A stretch of DNA of 60,711 nucleotides from Pseudomonadota bacterium (GCA_021324135.1 JAJPJO010000540.1:1-60711), one strand, 5' to 3'; counted from the stretch's first letter, positions 36,663-47,286 are shown. Made by a program: numbers and translations. Notes: generated from the letters alone by a model not told the origin.

Positions 36663-38405
36663 TCATTCAAGTTCGGGAGGCTTGTCGGTTTGGGGCGCGG
36701 TCTCGTGCTTGGCGGAAGTTTCATTGGCTTCGCTCCCGGGAGCACGCCTGCCCTCAATCGCCTGGTGGCGATGGCTGTCAAGATACAGATCTTGAGCTTC
36801 ATTGGTACCACGGGCGGTGGAGGGTTGAGCGGTTTTTTCGTTTCGTTCCGGATCGCTGGCCGCTCTTGTATTAACATTCGGCTGGGCGGCCGGTTCAAAT
36901 GGTGCGCGCGCATCAGGCGTTTTTGCCTCGGCGGCGCCGCCGTCCATTAATCCGCCATCATTGGCGCTGCTATCGTTCTGATTCCCTTCGCTTGTGGAGC
37001 TGGCTTCCGCCGGCATTTCATCAATCATCTCCAAGCCCGCCTCAGGCGCTTCCATGTCGACCTGCTTGCGGCGCTTTGCCGTAAGCACCGGGCGCGATAC
37101 CAGTGGTTGCGGCCTGGCTGCACGCGGAACATAAGGCGCATCGGGGCTCGATAGACTGATCTTATCGAGGGCGATGTCGTCATGCACTTCAACCGTCAAG
37201 GAGGTTTGCAAATTGCCGACCGATGCATTGACGATCTCCCCAATGTTGCCGAGATCTTGCCGGAGCATACGAGCCTCCGCGACATTACCGTATTGGGCGA
37301 TGATTCTTGTCGATTTACCCGCCAGCTCGCCGTCCGCCCTGGTGCTGAAGGCGCGATAGCCGATTTTGCGCAGCTCCTTTGCCAGCTCGCTTGCCTTTGT
37401 TTTGTCTTCGCTGGCATTGATGATGCAGACAGAAATATTGCGGCGGCTGCGCACACTTTCAAGATCGGGATTAGCAAAGTTTTGAGCCAGCGTCAGGCTT
37501 TCGGTATTGGCAATCCAATCGCCATTGTCGGCGAAGCTGCCCGGCAGCATTACGAATTTGATCTGATCCTTCGGCACGTCATGAGCGAAATTCAGAGTTT
37601 GGAAGATATCGACATTCGACATGTCCGTTTGAATGTTTCTCTGGGCAATCTCGAGCAGGTTGTTGATATGCAGCCAGGAAGAGGGCTGCAGCATTTTTTT
37701 GCTGGCCGCTTGCAAGAAGAGTTGCTGTCTTTGAATGCGGCCGATGTCGCCCAGCGAGTCATGGCGAAAACGCACGAAACCCATCGCCTGATTGCCCGTC
37801 AGGGTGTGATAGCCGGGCTCCAGATCGATCTTCAGCTTGCCGGTCCAGTCCATGTAGTTCATCTTCTTCGGCACATATACGGTTACACCGCCAAGCTCGT
37901 TGACCATCTCAACCAGCGCTTGAATATTCATGACCACATAATGATCGATGTGAACATTAAGAAGGTTTGAAACCGTTTCCCGAGCCAATTCAGGACCACC
38001 AATCAGGTTGGCGGAGTTGATTTTGCGCACGCCGTATCTGCCCACATTTGCCTCAGTGTCACGCGGAATGTTGATCACGGAAACGCTCTTATGCGCCGGA
38101 TTCAAGAAAACGAGCATCATCGTATCCGAATTGCCGTTGAGCGCTTGCCGATCGGCCTGCCGCCTTCGCGAGTCGGTGTAGACTACATCAGTGCCCATAA
38201 ACAGGACGGTGACGGGCTGATTGAGCGTGCCGAACTGCATGCATGGGAACTGCTGAACAATGGGCTGGACGATGGGAGCGAAGGTTCTGCTCACTAAAGA
38301 GACGGTGTTTCGCCCAAATGGCGCGTTTGTGTCGAGTGCCAGCCAAACGACCAGGCCGAGCAGCCCGGCAATAATGGCCCACATAATCACTTTCAGCTTC
38401 GACAT
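36663..38405 (-). CDS. LytR-CpsA-Psr (LCP) family protein
   Basis: The 580-residue protein has an N-terminal membrane anchor (VIMWAIIAGLLGLVVWLAL) and an extracytoplasmic LCP domain at about 65-300. It shows VTVLFMGTD, NGNSDTMMLVFLNP, SVINIPRDT and FVRFRHDSLGDIGRIQRQQ, with the Arg/Asp residues that bind polyprenyl pyrophosphate. A LytR_C domain follows at about 325-410 (ISVCIINASEDKTKASELAKEL), then a disordered acidic tail of about 150 residues. LCP enzymes move glycopolymers from lipid carriers to peptidoglycan or proteins. In Cyanobacteria and relatives they act on surface polysaccharide. It is separated from the MFS gene upstream by 30 bases, so they may be co-transcribed. Confidence 0.92.
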   Translation of the reverse strand: MSKLKVIMWAIIAGLLGLVVWLALDTNAPFGRNTVSLVSRTFAPIVQPIVQQFPCMQFGTLNQPVTVLFMGTDVVYTDSRRRQADRQALNGNSDTMMLVFLNPAHKSVSVINIPRDTEANVGRYGVRKINSANLIGGPELARETVSNLLNVHIDHYVVMNIQALVEMVNELGGVTVYVPKKMNYMDWTGKLKIDLEPGYHTLTGNQAMGFVRFRHDSLGDIGRIQRQQLFLQAASKKMLQPSSWLHINNLLEIAQRNIQTDMSNVDIFQTLNFAHDVPKDQIKFVMLPGSFADNGDWIANTESLTLAQNFANPDLESVRSRRNISVCIINASEDKTKASELAKELRKIGYRAFSTRADGELAGKSTRIIAQYGNVAEARMLRQDLGNIGEIVNASVGNLQTSLTVEVHDDIALDKISLSSPDAPYVPRAARPQPLVSRPVLTAKRRKQVDMEAPEAGLEMIDEMPAEASSTSEGNQNDSSANDGGLMDGGAAEAKTPDARAPFEPAAQPNVNTRAASDPERNEKTAQPSTARGTNEAQDLYLDSHRHQAIEGRRAPGSEANETSAKHETAPQTDKPPELE

Positions 38406-38435
38406 TTACTTTTCCTCGGATTGCAAACGAGCGGC

Positions 38436-39734
38436 TTAGGTTCTAATAGCATCGACCGAGGTTTCGTTTGCCGCAGTCATTGATGTCGCTGTTAAGGGGA
38501 TTAGTTGAGGGAGGCGAAGACTGATCAAGAAGGCGCCGAACATGAATGTGGCTGCCACCAAATATGGTGCGTCCCCGCCAAAGTGTCCGAACAGATAACC
38601 GCCCAATGCCGGTCCGGCGATTCTGCCGAGAGTAGACAAGGACTGCCCGACGCCCAGCACACCGCCTACGCTTTCTCTGGGAGCCAGCTTGGAAAGCATG
38701 GCTTGATTACAGGGCGTATTGACACCAGATCCGATGGCAAGAACGGCCATAACTGCATAGAGCATCGGCACTGAATTCACGAAAGGCACAGCCAGCAGCC
38801 CTAGAGCAAGAAGGAACGTGCCGATATTGATCATGTTTTTCTCGCCGTATTTCTTTGTGATGCGGTGCGCTCCTTGTATGGCGCAGATGCAAAAACCAAT
38901 CCAGGTGAACATTATGCTGTTGTCCGTGGGCGTGAAGCCGAATCTTTTTTGCGTGAGAAGAACGATCGTCGCCTCGAGATTGGCAAAGGCGAAGGTAGAT
39001 ATGAAGAAGATGGCAAGCGAGGTTTGAAACTTCTTAGTCATCAAAGTTTCCCATATGAACCCCGGTCCGACTCCGTATTTCTCTTCTCCGGCATGGCTTC
39101 GCTTCTCAGGCTCGGGCAAAATCAAGGCTGTCAAAATAAGATCGATGAGGCTGAAAGCGGCTGCTACAAAGCCGATGATTTGCAGATTATGAGCAGCCAG
39201 CGATGAGAGACCGATGGCACTGAGAATCTTTTCACTGGTAAGAAAGCCGCCCAGCGCCGGGCCGAGAACGAAGCCCACGCCAAAAGCGGCAAAAATCGCT
39301 CCCATGCCTTTTGATCTTGTCTCATCCGTGGTCACGTCCGAGACGTAAGCCTGGGCGACCGCTATGTTGGCATTGCCTGCGCCGGCCACGAGTCGCGACA
39401 GGAAGAGCAGGGTGAGAGAATTTGAAAAACCCCAGATGATGTAACCGATTGTTGATGCCAGCAAGCTGATCAACAAGACCGGACGCCTGCCGACTTTGTC
39501 GGAGAGCCGACCCCAAAACGGTGTAAAAAGAAATTGTGCAAATGAATAGCTGGCGATCAGCAGTCCTACCTCAAGATCCGAGGCGTGAAACTGCTGAGCG
39601 TATGTCGGCATGATCGGAATGATCAAGCCGAAACCGAGCAAATCGATGAAAACGGTGAGGAACAAAAGGAACAAAAGCGGTTTGCCCTTTTTGGGTGCCT
39701 CAGGTGAATTCGGCGATTTGGGTTCGATTAACAT
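38436..39734 (-). CDS. MFS transporter, TetA-like drug:H+ antiporter family
   Basis: The 432-residue protein has about 12 membrane helices, with a typical motif A after helix 2 (FWGRLSDKVGRRPVLLIS) and a motif C-like region in helix 5 (AAFGVGFVLGPALGGFL). The first helix starts at FLLFLTVFIDLLGFGLIIPIMPTY, as in the DHA1 (12-TM) subfamily that includes TetA. The substrate is not predictable. A copy of the dispersed 17-bp motif (38554-38570) falls inside the coding region. The gene is divergent from the SulP transporter gene. Confidence 0.92.
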   Translation of the reverse strand: MLIEPKSPNSPEAPKKGKPLLFLLFLTVFIDLLGFGLIIPIMPTYAQQFHASDLEVGLLIASYSFAQFLFTPFWGRLSDKVGRRPVLLISLLASTIGYIIWGFSNSLTLLFLSRLVAGAGNANIAVAQAYVSDVTTDETRSKGMGAIFAAFGVGFVLGPALGGFLTSEKILSAIGLSSLAAHNLQIIGFVAAAFSLIDLILTALILPEPEKRSHAGEEKYGVGPGFIWETLMTKKFQTSLAIFFISTFAFANLEATIVLLTQKRFGFTPTDNSIMFTWIGFCICAIQGAHRITKKYGEKNMINIGTFLLALGLLAVPFVNSVPMLYAVMAVLAIGSGVNTPCNQAMLSKLAPRESVGGVLGVGQSLSTLGRIAGPALGGYLFGHFGGDAPYLVAATFMFGAFLISLRLPQLIPLTATSMTAANETSVDAIRT

Positions 39735-39953
39735 TTAATGCTGGATGCCAAGTTGACAAGATTGGAATTTTAGCACAACTGTTTGTCTCGAACTAAGCTC
39801 AGTTCATACAACTTAAGCTCATAAACGAATCTGCTCTATCACAGTTTGAACACATTTGATCTGTAATATATGTGGGGGGTAGCTCGGCCCCTCCAGCTTA
39901 ACTACTCATTTACTAAAGTGGGCGGCACCTGATAACTCAGGTACAGAGCCCAA

Positions 39954-41678
39954 ATGGAACCTACAAATCAGATGGACCGCAGCGCCTCAGGCAATTTTTC
40001 CAATTCGCAACGTTTGAAAAGTGATGAGCCGCCGCCGCAGAATGGCTTGGCGGGGCTCAGGCACTGGCGGCAGGACATAATGGCTGCCTTTGTGGTTGCG
40101 CTCGTCTCTGTGCCGCTTTCGCTCGGCATCGCTGTCGCCTCCAAGGCGCCACCGATATGCGGCTTGACTTCAGAGATAATCGCCGGGCTTATCTTTCCTC
40201 TTCTGGGCGGTGCCTATGTAACGGTGAGCGGACCGGCCGCCGGGCTGGCGCCGATCCTGGCGACGCAAATTACGGCTCTGGGCAACGGCGATCTCGATCG
40301 CGGCTACCATATGGTCCTTGTCGTAATAATGCTTGTCGGTGTGGTCGAGTTGCTCTTGACCTGGATGAAGGCGGCCAAGTTCAGCTTGCTTTTCCCTATG
40401 TCGGCAATTCACGGCATGCTTGCCTCGATTGGTTTTATGCTCTTTTCCAAGCAGATCCCCAATCTCGTCGGTAGTCCTTTTCATGCCGAGAGGTTCTTCG
40501 CAGTCATTGCCGAAACGCCCTCCGAACTTGTCAACCATGTTCAGCCCAATGTCTTCTCCATAGGGATAATCTGCCTGCTCTTGTTGTTCTGGCTGAGTTC
40601 TCAACAGTCTCGCGGCGGCATCTTCAGATATGTGCCACCGCAGATAGTGGCGGTGATTGTCGGGGTTCTCCTGGCTCGTCTTTATCATCTCGAGGGTAAG
40701 TTTTTAGTCAGCATTCCATCGAACCTTACCGAGCACGGCTTTGTCTTCCCTGATTTTCAGGCGGTTTTTGCCGGTCTGGCACTTTTGCCTCAAATTGTTC
40801 TTTTTGTTCTGACGCTTACCTTCGTAGATGGAACAGAGTCGCTTGCCACCATTTACGCAGTCGATCGCATCGATCCCTTTCATCGCCGCTCGAGTCCAGA
40901 TCGCACGCTCTTCGCCATGGGCATTTCCAATATATGCTCAAGCCTGATCGGTGGGCTGACGATCATACCGGGAATCATCAAGAGTACGACAAACATCGTA
41001 TCAGGTGGGCGTACGGCCTGGGTCAACTTTTACAACGCCATATTCCTCATCCTTTTTCTCGTGGCAGCGTCGGATCTGATCAGGATGATACCGCTTGCTG
41101 CACTATCGGCGGTGCTGATGCATATCGGCTACAAGCTGGCCGGATTGCACCGCTGGCGCGCCATGGCTAAATTGGGGACTGGACAGCTCCTCATATTTAC
41201 AATTACTGTGATCGGCACTCTGGCTTACAATGACCTGCTCGTCGGGATTGCTGCAGGCATGATTGTCAAAGCCGCGGTATTGGTTTTCTACTTTATCAAG
41301 GCATCCGATCAGGCCGCTTTTGCCGGCAAAATCAAGGAGTCGATCGCTCTTCTTTTCAAGCAGCCGCTTCAGCGAACTGAGATGGTCGGCGATGAGTTTC
41401 ACGTTTACTTCACAGGTGCTCTCACCTGCTTTAACTGCTTGAAAATGCGCGGTGTCTTGGAATCGGTCGCCGATAATGTCAACAAGATTGTATTGCACTT
41501 TGAGAATTCCGTTAAGTTGATCGACCACTCGACTAATGCCTACCTGTTCTCGTTGCAGGACGATTGGCGGAGGCTGGGCAAGGAATTCGAGATGGATGGT
41601 TTCAATCAATTGCACATTTGCGCCAAGGACCGCGCCAGTCTAAGATACAGGCGTGCGAGCAAAACGCATGTGGCGTAA
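39954..41678 (+). CDS. SulP-family anion transporter with degenerate STAS domain
   Basis: The 574-residue protein has 12 or so membrane helices of the SLC26/SulP family: DIMAAFVVALVSVPLSLGIA, then VSGPAAGLAPI, then the ST-LIIGG-like SSLIGGLTIIPGII. A C-terminal STAS-like domain covers about 470-565 (DEFHVYFTGALTCFNCLKMRGVLES). Members carry sulfate, bicarbonate or other anions, and several Cyanobacterial ones (BicA) import bicarbonate with sodium. The substrate cannot be fixed here. The gene is followed after 32 bases by a tandem universal stress protein on the same strand, so the two probably form an operon. Confidence 0.9.
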   Translation: MEPTNQMDRSASGNFSNSQRLKSDEPPPQNGLAGLRHWRQDIMAAFVVALVSVPLSLGIAVASKAPPICGLTSEIIAGLIFPLLGGAYVTVSGPAAGLAPILATQITALGNGDLDRGYHMVLVVIMLVGVVELLLTWMKAAKFSLLFPMSAIHGMLASIGFMLFSKQIPNLVGSPFHAERFFAVIAETPSELVNHVQPNVFSIGIICLLLLFWLSSQQSRGGIFRYVPPQIVAVIVGVLLARLYHLEGKFLVSIPSNLTEHGFVFPDFQAVFAGLALLPQIVLFVLTLTFVDGTESLATIYAVDRIDPFHRRSSPDRTLFAMGISNICSSLIGGLTIIPGIIKSTTNIVSGGRTAWVNFYNAIFLILFLVAASDLIRMIPLAALSAVLMHIGYKLAGLHRWRAMAKLGTGQLLIFTITVIGTLAYNDLLVGIAAGMIVKAAVLVFYFIKASDQAAFAGKIKESIALLFKQPLQRTEMVGDEFHVYFTGALTCFNCLKMRGVLESVADNVNKIVLHFENSVKLIDHSTNAYLFSLQDDWRRLGKEFEMDGFNQLHICAKDRASLRYRRASKTHVA

Positions 41679-41710
41679 GCTGAAATTGCACAGAGACCGG
41701 GGGAATGACT

Positions 41711-42580
41711 ATGAAGGTGCTTGTCGCTTCGGACGGTTCTGAAAACTCAATGGCGGCAGTTGAAGAGGCGATGCGTTATTCGTGGCCCGAGACTGCTGAA
41801 TTCAAGGTTGTCAGCGTCGTCGACAACTCACTCTTTACAAAGGCGGACGGTATTCTGGCCGATCAGGCACGATCGGCGGTTGAAAAAACGGTCGAGTCAG
41901 TCAAGAAAGCCTTGAGGGAAGAGGCAAAGGTTGAGGGAGATGTCCTCTACGGCTCGCCCAAAGCAGAGATTCTTGAGTACGCCGATCGATGGCCGAGCGA
42001 TCTTTTAATTGTCGGGTCCCGCGGATTGAAGGGCTTCAAGCGAGCATTAATTGGCAGCGTTTCGCATACGCTCTTGCTTGCCAGCCGCTGCTCCGTCCGC
42101 ATCGGACGCCGGAGCGTGGCAGCCTCGCGCGATCAAATGCGTATACTGCTGGCACTCGACAAATCGGAATTTGCTGATTACGTCGCCAACGTGATCGCGG
42201 CGCGCCAATGGGCTGATGGGACGGAATTGATCTGTGCGACGGCGGTTCCCAGCCTGACGCAATACATGTATCAAAAGCAAGACTCGTATCAAACCGAAGC
42301 GCTTGAAGAACTGAGAAGAGATGAGTTCGCGCAAGCGGACGGTAATTTGGCCAGAATAAGCGAACTGCTGAGCTCGAGGCTCAAACACGTTCGCGTATCA
42401 TGTGAGGTGCTTGATGGCGACCCGCGAGAAGCAATTGTCGACCGGGCTCATGAATGGCAGGCTGACCTGATCGTCACCGGCTGCAGGGGAAAAAATTGGT
42501 TCGACAGGCTGATTATCGGCAGTGTCTCTGAAGCGATCGCGACCTGGGCTGATTGCTCGGTCGAGGTGATCAAAAAGTAA
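41711..42580 (+). CDS. Tandem universal stress protein (two UspA domains)
   Basis: I start at ATG 41711 (MKVLVASDGSEN), because the G-rich ribosome site GGGGGA (41699-41704) is six bases away. The alternative ATG at 41705 directly abuts that site. The 289-residue protein has two UspA domains (about 1-140 and 145-289), each with the ATP-binding signature G-2x-G-9x-G(S/T): GSRGLKGFKRALIGS and GCRGKNWFDRLIIGS. Both domains look competent for nucleotide binding. USPs are cytoplasmic stress proteins, and USP domains often work with transporters. The closeness to the SulP gene suggests it could modulate anion transport. Confidence 0.9.
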   Translation: MKVLVASDGSENSMAAVEEAMRYSWPETAEFKVVSVVDNSLFTKADGILADQARSAVEKTVESVKKALREEAKVEGDVLYGSPKAEILEYADRWPSDLLIVGSRGLKGFKRALIGSVSHTLLLASRCSVRIGRRSVAASRDQMRILLALDKSEFADYVANVIAARQWADGTELICATAVPSLTQYMYQKQDSYQTEALEELRRDEFAQADGNLARISELLSSRLKHVRVSCEVLDGDPREAIVDRAHEWQADLIVTGCRGKNWFDRLIIGSVSEAIATWADCSVEVIKK

Positions 42581-42592
42581 ATCAAGCAGAGC

Positions 42593-45034
42593 CTAAAATT
42601 CCGCCTCGCCTGAAAATGTGACCAGCAGCTGCTTTTGCTCGGGACTGACCGTGAAAGAGTTCAGCTTGATAATGCTGAGCAAATGATTTGGCTTTTTGAT
42701 CAAAGCAATATCTCGCGAGAAATTGATCTTGGCTTTTTTGGATCCGGCTATGGAGCTTGCTCCTTTGATGCCTGATTGCAGTAGAGCGTTCTCCGCTCTG
42801 GCGAGAGTGTCGCCCGCTACCTTGCTCCAATCGAAATCTATAGTTTGAGGTACTCCGACATCAACCTCACCATCCAGATGGAGCTTACTCTGAGCCAGCG
42901 ATTTGCCTGCTATTAGCTTGTAGTCGACCAATCCCGATTCTTGCACATGAGCCCTGGCCAGCCAACTGTGCTCCTTCCATTGCGAAGGTTCCTTGGCCAG
43001 AGGATTGAATTTTTGATGATAAGCCTCCACCGTTCCCTCCAGCTTCAGATCCGATTCGCCGGCGAGGGAAATTTGATTTGCTTTCGGGAAGTTCATCTCG
43101 TTGAGCTTTTCATGCAAAAGAGTCACCTTTTTCAATTTCATGTTGCGGTAGCGCCATTTCTGTTTAGCCAGCAATAGCTCATCGACATTGACTATATATG
43201 GGTCGGGTATTGCCGCCCTGATCGCATGCAGGAGGTCGTTGCGGTTGATGAGCACGGCGGCCTTATCGACTGCTATTTTCAAATCGTTCTGGTCGCCTGC
43301 AAGAGTCAATGAGTTAATGTTGCCTTCAAAATCAGGAAGCGCCGGAAGAGCATGAGAGCTGTCCCGGCCTGATAGAGCCATGCTGAATCTGCCGTTCATT
43401 TTGATCGCATCCGGAACCAGTGTGAAATTGCAATTGCCGTTGAGGTGCGAGCAGGTTATCGAGTGCTTATTGTTGGAGAGCCGGATCGCGCCCGAGGTAA
43501 TGGATAGCGGCAATCGATCGGACATGCTCAGCTTGCCGCCTTGATCGATAGTGATGGAAAAAGGCTGAGTGAATTTAAGGCGAGTTAGCGGATCGCTGCA
43601 CACCGTGAAAGTGCTTTTCTTTTTATGCCAGAGCAATTGGCTCGGTTTGAGCAAGGCTGAGTCCATGGTCAAGCTGATACCGGATGTGGTGCCAATAGCA
43701 AGATTGGAGACCGAGACGTCACGAAGAACTAGATCGAGTTGATTGTTGTTCTTCTGGATAACCCAATGAAGAGGGCTGACGCTCAGGGTCTCGGCAATGC
43801 TCAAATGTATACTCCGATCGGCCTTGCCGCTGAGATCATTTGGGCGCTGCTTTGTCTGAGCCTGCCCATCCTCGTTGACCGCAGGGATTTTGCAGAGCAA
43901 CTGGGCCTGCGTGGGCAGCGGGACAGTGCCCTCAACAGTCTGCCCTGGTGATTTGAGGGCGAATTTTAGTCCGGATATGGTGGCCGAGCTTTCTAAGTCG
44001 CATGAGGGTTGATCGCCAATTCCCAGACTCTTCTGAATGTTCAACTTACGCATGAGAATTGATAGGTTCTGGCATTGCAAAGCAAGGGAGCCGCCAGGTG
44101 CAGAGAGAGATTGTTTGCTGGAGAGGCGCCCTTCAGCTTCAGGCATATAGGCGATCTTATTGCCGCTTGAGCGGAAGAATGGTTTACCCGAATCGCCGGC
44201 CGACAAATGGAGAGTGCCATCGTGAGCGGAAATCTTGGCTGAAAATGAGATACTGCACGACTCGGCGTCGTAAACAAGGCCGCCCGCCTCCAGGTGAGTA
44301 TCGCGCAACTCGTTGAGCACAACCGTGGCATCACCGCTGTATTCACCGGGTCCCGTAAACTTTACGTTTTGCAATTGCCAATATGAGTTGACACCGCATT
44401 TGGTGTGGAAGCTCGGCAGGCTCAGCGGCGCCTCAGGCATGAATTTGATGTGCGCTCTTTTGATTTCGAGGTCTTTCAATAAAGAAAGCAGCGGACTGAG
44501 CGCCGCCGGCAGAGAGTCATGAGCCGATGGCTCCGCTTTTTTTGAAACGTGCTGCAGGCTCTCGACGATCAGTCCCAGTAAGGCTCTGGCCAGATCGAGC
44601 TCAACAGTGGCCTGGCCGCCTTTGAGTTCAATGGCAGTCGGCGATGGGATGTTGCCGATTTCAATTGGCTGCGAGAGAGTCAATTTGCCCTCAGCCAGAT
44701 TTGTGTCCAGTTGGGCTCTTCCATTCAAAGCCAGCGACATGTCCAGATTGAAGCGCGTTCCCTCCTTCACTTTGATGATGCGCCCCTGGAACTGATAGTC
44801 GCCCTGATTGAGGAGTCCGGAGGCTTCGATGTCGAGAGCCGCTGTAGCCATCGCCAATTTTCTCAACAACGGATCAGAAATCGGAACTGTAATCGCCGAG
44901 GAAATTGTTTGCCTGGAACAGGATGTGCATGAGGTTAGAATCAGACTGCTTGTTGAATAAACTGCCAACGCGGCCAAAAGGACGAGCACGGTAAATTCAT
45001 AGCTCAGCCCCGTTTTGCGCAATCTGCCGCCCAC
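42593..45034 (-). CDS. AsmA-like membrane-anchored protein, unknown function
   Basis: The 813-residue protein has one N-terminal membrane helix (FTVLVLLAALAVYSTSSLIL). The large remainder is made of repeated amphipathic beta strands with many Ser/Leu/Gly, giving the impression of AsmA/TamB-type beta-taco proteins that carry lipids across the periplasm. I see no conserved AsmA motif, so this is an inference from layout. The 3' end is 13 bases from the convergent UspA gene, and its 5' neighbour is the APC permease gene on the same strand, 32 bases away, so they may be in an operon. Confidence 0.65.
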   Translation of the reverse strand: MGGRLRKTGLSYEFTVLVLLAALAVYSTSSLILTSCTSCSRQTISSAITVPISDPLLRKLAMATAALDIEASGLLNQGDYQFQGRIIKVKEGTRFNLDMSLALNGRAQLDTNLAEGKLTLSQPIEIGNIPSPTAIELKGGQATVELDLARALLGLIVESLQHVSKKAEPSAHDSLPAALSPLLSLLKDLEIKRAHIKFMPEAPLSLPSFHTKCGVNSYWQLQNVKFTGPGEYSGDATVVLNELRDTHLEAGGLVYDAESCSISFSAKISAHDGTLHLSAGDSGKPFFRSSGNKIAYMPEAEGRLSSKQSLSAPGGSLALQCQNLSILMRKLNIQKSLGIGDQPSCDLESSATISGLKFALKSPGQTVEGTVPLPTQAQLLCKIPAVNEDGQAQTKQRPNDLSGKADRSIHLSIAETLSVSPLHWVIQKNNNQLDLVLRDVSVSNLAIGTTSGISLTMDSALLKPSQLLWHKKKSTFTVCSDPLTRLKFTQPFSITIDQGGKLSMSDRLPLSITSGAIRLSNNKHSITCSHLNGNCNFTLVPDAIKMNGRFSMALSGRDSSHALPALPDFEGNINSLTLAGDQNDLKIAVDKAAVLINRNDLLHAIRAAIPDPYIVNVDELLLAKQKWRYRNMKLKKVTLLHEKLNEMNFPKANQISLAGESDLKLEGTVEAYHQKFNPLAKEPSQWKEHSWLARAHVQESGLVDYKLIAGKSLAQSKLHLDGEVDVGVPQTIDFDWSKVAGDTLARAENALLQSGIKGASSIAGSKKAKINFSRDIALIKKPNHLLSIIKLNSFTVSPEQKQLLVTFSGEAEF

Positions 45035-45066
45035 CTCACAGAGCTCTGCCCGTCAATTTTCCTGCC

Positions 45067-47058
45067 TCATCCGACCAGAATCTTTGGTCTGCGGTTAGCG
45101 TCCTTTTCAGCTTCTCGGAGAATTTCGCGAGTTACCGGCGCCGTTTCACCCTCGCCAAGAAAGATATATCGGAAGACATATGCCAGCGGATGACCTTCTG
45201 TCCATCCGAAGTATGCGTGCGGCAGGGTGTTTGTTTTGTCGCGCAAATACAAGAGGATGGCCGCTATCGCATTTGGTATCGCGGGACTCTGGCAGCGCAA
45301 GATTCTCACGCCATCAATCTCGTATCCGGTGACGTGCAAACAGTCATCGATGAACTCGGAAGGATCGCTTAGAGAGACCTCCAGGAAAATAAATGTCGCC
45401 TCGTCGAGAGTTAATTTGTGAACTGTTCGAGTCTCGAATTCTTTATTGGCATAATCGCTGCCGCCGGGACGATGAGCCAGCAAACAGATCTGGCCGCGAT
45501 CCTTGATGGCATCATCAATTAACCGCTCAGCCTCGGCATCAAGTGCTACATCGCTAATGCGTATTTCAAATGATCTGATCACTCTCGAGATAATCGATGT
45601 GAACATGATGGTGGTGATGAAGAATGAGGCAATGTGCAGACCTTCGGGTCGCTCAATCATGTTGGTGATTGAGGTGTAAATGAACGCCAGCAAGATAGCC
45701 AGGAATGCATAGCGCTTCAGAGCGCCTTCTTTCCATGTAACGATTGAGACGGCCAGCGCTGCTGATGTAATCAAGACGAGGACCCCGGTTGCGTAGGCAC
45801 CGGCCTGGGCATCGACATTGGCGCGAAATATGACGGTGACGACGAAGGTGATGAAGGTGAAGAAAACCACAAGAGGGCGCTGGGCTCTTGCCCATTCAGG
45901 GGCCATACCGTAACGGGGCAGATATCTCGGCACAAGGCTCAGCAGCCCGGCCATGGCCGATGCGCCGGCGAACCAGAGAATCAATATCGTACTGACATCG
46001 TATATGGTGCCAAATTCATGACCGAGGTAGAGATGGGCCAGATAAGCCAGGGCCCTGCCATTGGCCGCTCCGCCTTCACGAAACGCCTCGGGCGGTATTA
46101 GAGTCGTGGTCGTGAGACTGCTCGTCAGCAACAAAAAGCTCATGATCACTGCCGCCGTGAGGAGCAGCTTGCGCGTGTTCTTGATTCTCCCCTGGGGACT
46201 TTCAGGATCGTCATGCGGATCGCCTTTGACAAGCGGCATGACAGCAACACCTGTTTCAAATCCGGACATGCCCAGAGCCAGTTTCGGAAACAATAAAAGC
46301 GAGATGCCGATAACCGCCCAGGTCGATCCGTGATGTGAGGTGTAGATCAGGTTTTGCCAGTTGCTCAGCACTTCAAGGTGTGTGAACACTTGATAAAGCG
46401 AGACGACGCCGACAACCACATTACAAAATAAGTAGAGACTGACGCAGGCGAATGAAACACCAATCGCTTCACGAAACCCCTTCAGAAAAACGCCGCCCAA
46501 AACAGCGAGCAGAACCAGAGTGACGGCAATGCGATCGCTCAGCCAGGTGCGAACGAGCGGGTTTTCAACAATGTGGGCGGTCGCATCTGCAGCCGATAGT
46601 GTGATTGTGATAACAAAATCGGTAGCGGCAAAACCGAGCAAGAGAAGAACTATCGTCTTGCCCCGCCAACCAGGCAGGAGATTCTCGAGCATAGCCACCG
46701 AGCCCTGGCCGTGAGGACTCTCTCTTGCCACACGCGAGTAGAGGGGAACCAAACCGAAGAGCGTGACAATGACGACGATCAAAGTGGCGATGGGCGAGAG
46801 TAGACCGGCAGCCAGATAGGCAATACCGGGTGCATAACCGACCGAGGAAAAGTAGTCAGTGCCTGTAAGGCACATGACCTTCCACCAGGCATCCTGATGC
46901 GATGGCGTCTTTTTGTAATTGCTGCGCATGCCCTCGAAAAACCAGCGACGGAATCGATTCTGCCAGCTCAGGGCGCGGCGCTCCTTCCTTGCCGGAGTGT
47001 GCGTGACACTTTGAGATGCAAACATAGGTTTTAGATGGTCTTCCATTAAGAGCGCCAA
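45067..47058 (-). CDS. APC-superfamily permease with cytoplasmic tail
   Basis: The 663-residue protein has about 12 membrane helices beginning after residue 60 (KVMCLTGTDYFSSVGYAPGIAYLAAG, the helix 1 break typical of APC carriers). A hydrophilic C-terminal region follows of roughly 150-200 residues. APC members carry amino acids, and some relatives (KimA/YdaO group) import potassium. The SSVGYAPG break and the long C-terminal tail point loosely to the second group. The substrate is not fixed. A copy of the dispersed 17-bp motif lies within the gene (45994-46010). Confidence 0.85.
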   Translation of the reverse strand: MALLMEDHLKPMFASQSVTHTPARKERRALSWQNRFRRWFFEGMRSNYKKTPSHQDAWWKVMCLTGTDYFSSVGYAPGIAYLAAGLLSPIATLIVVIVTLFGLVPLYSRVARESPHGQGSVAMLENLLPGWRGKTIVLLLLGFAATDFVITITLSAADATAHIVENPLVRTWLSDRIAVTLVLLAVLGGVFLKGFREAIGVSFACVSLYLFCNVVVGVVSLYQVFTHLEVLSNWQNLIYTSHHGSTWAVIGISLLLFPKLALGMSGFETGVAVMPLVKGDPHDDPESPQGRIKNTRKLLLTAAVIMSFLLLTSSLTTTTLIPPEAFREGGAANGRALAYLAHLYLGHEFGTIYDVSTILILWFAGASAMAGLLSLVPRYLPRYGMAPEWARAQRPLVVFFTFITFVVTVIFRANVDAQAGAYATGVLVLITSAALAVSIVTWKEGALKRYAFLAILLAFIYTSITNMIERPEGLHIASFFITTIMFTSIISRVIRSFEIRISDVALDAEAERLIDDAIKDRGQICLLAHRPGGSDYANKEFETRTVHKLTLDEATFIFLEVSLSDPSEFIDDCLHVTGYEIDGVRILRCQSPAIPNAIAAILLYLRDKTNTLPHAYFGWTEGHPLAYVFRYIFLGEGETAPVTREILREAEKDANRRPKILVG

Positions 47059-47286
47059 CCGCTGCGCTTGGTTAAGTTTCAGTCGATATGTTGTCGAATC
47101 GCGTTCTTTTCAACAATCATTATGTTCGGTTTGTTGGGCTAATTAGTAGCGCTGCGAATGCTCGAGTCTTGCATAGCGGATCAGGAAGTATAAACGTCCC
47201 GATTACTTCAATCAATTAACTATTAATAGCTTAGAATCTCAGTTCAGCTGACAGTAAAAACCTTATGTAGATATTTCTATCATAAA

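Noticed and set aside
36530..36913. 127-residue minus-strand open frame
   Set aside because: It overlaps the 3' end of the LCP gene in another frame, is Arg/Pro/Ser-rich and has no homologue-like features.
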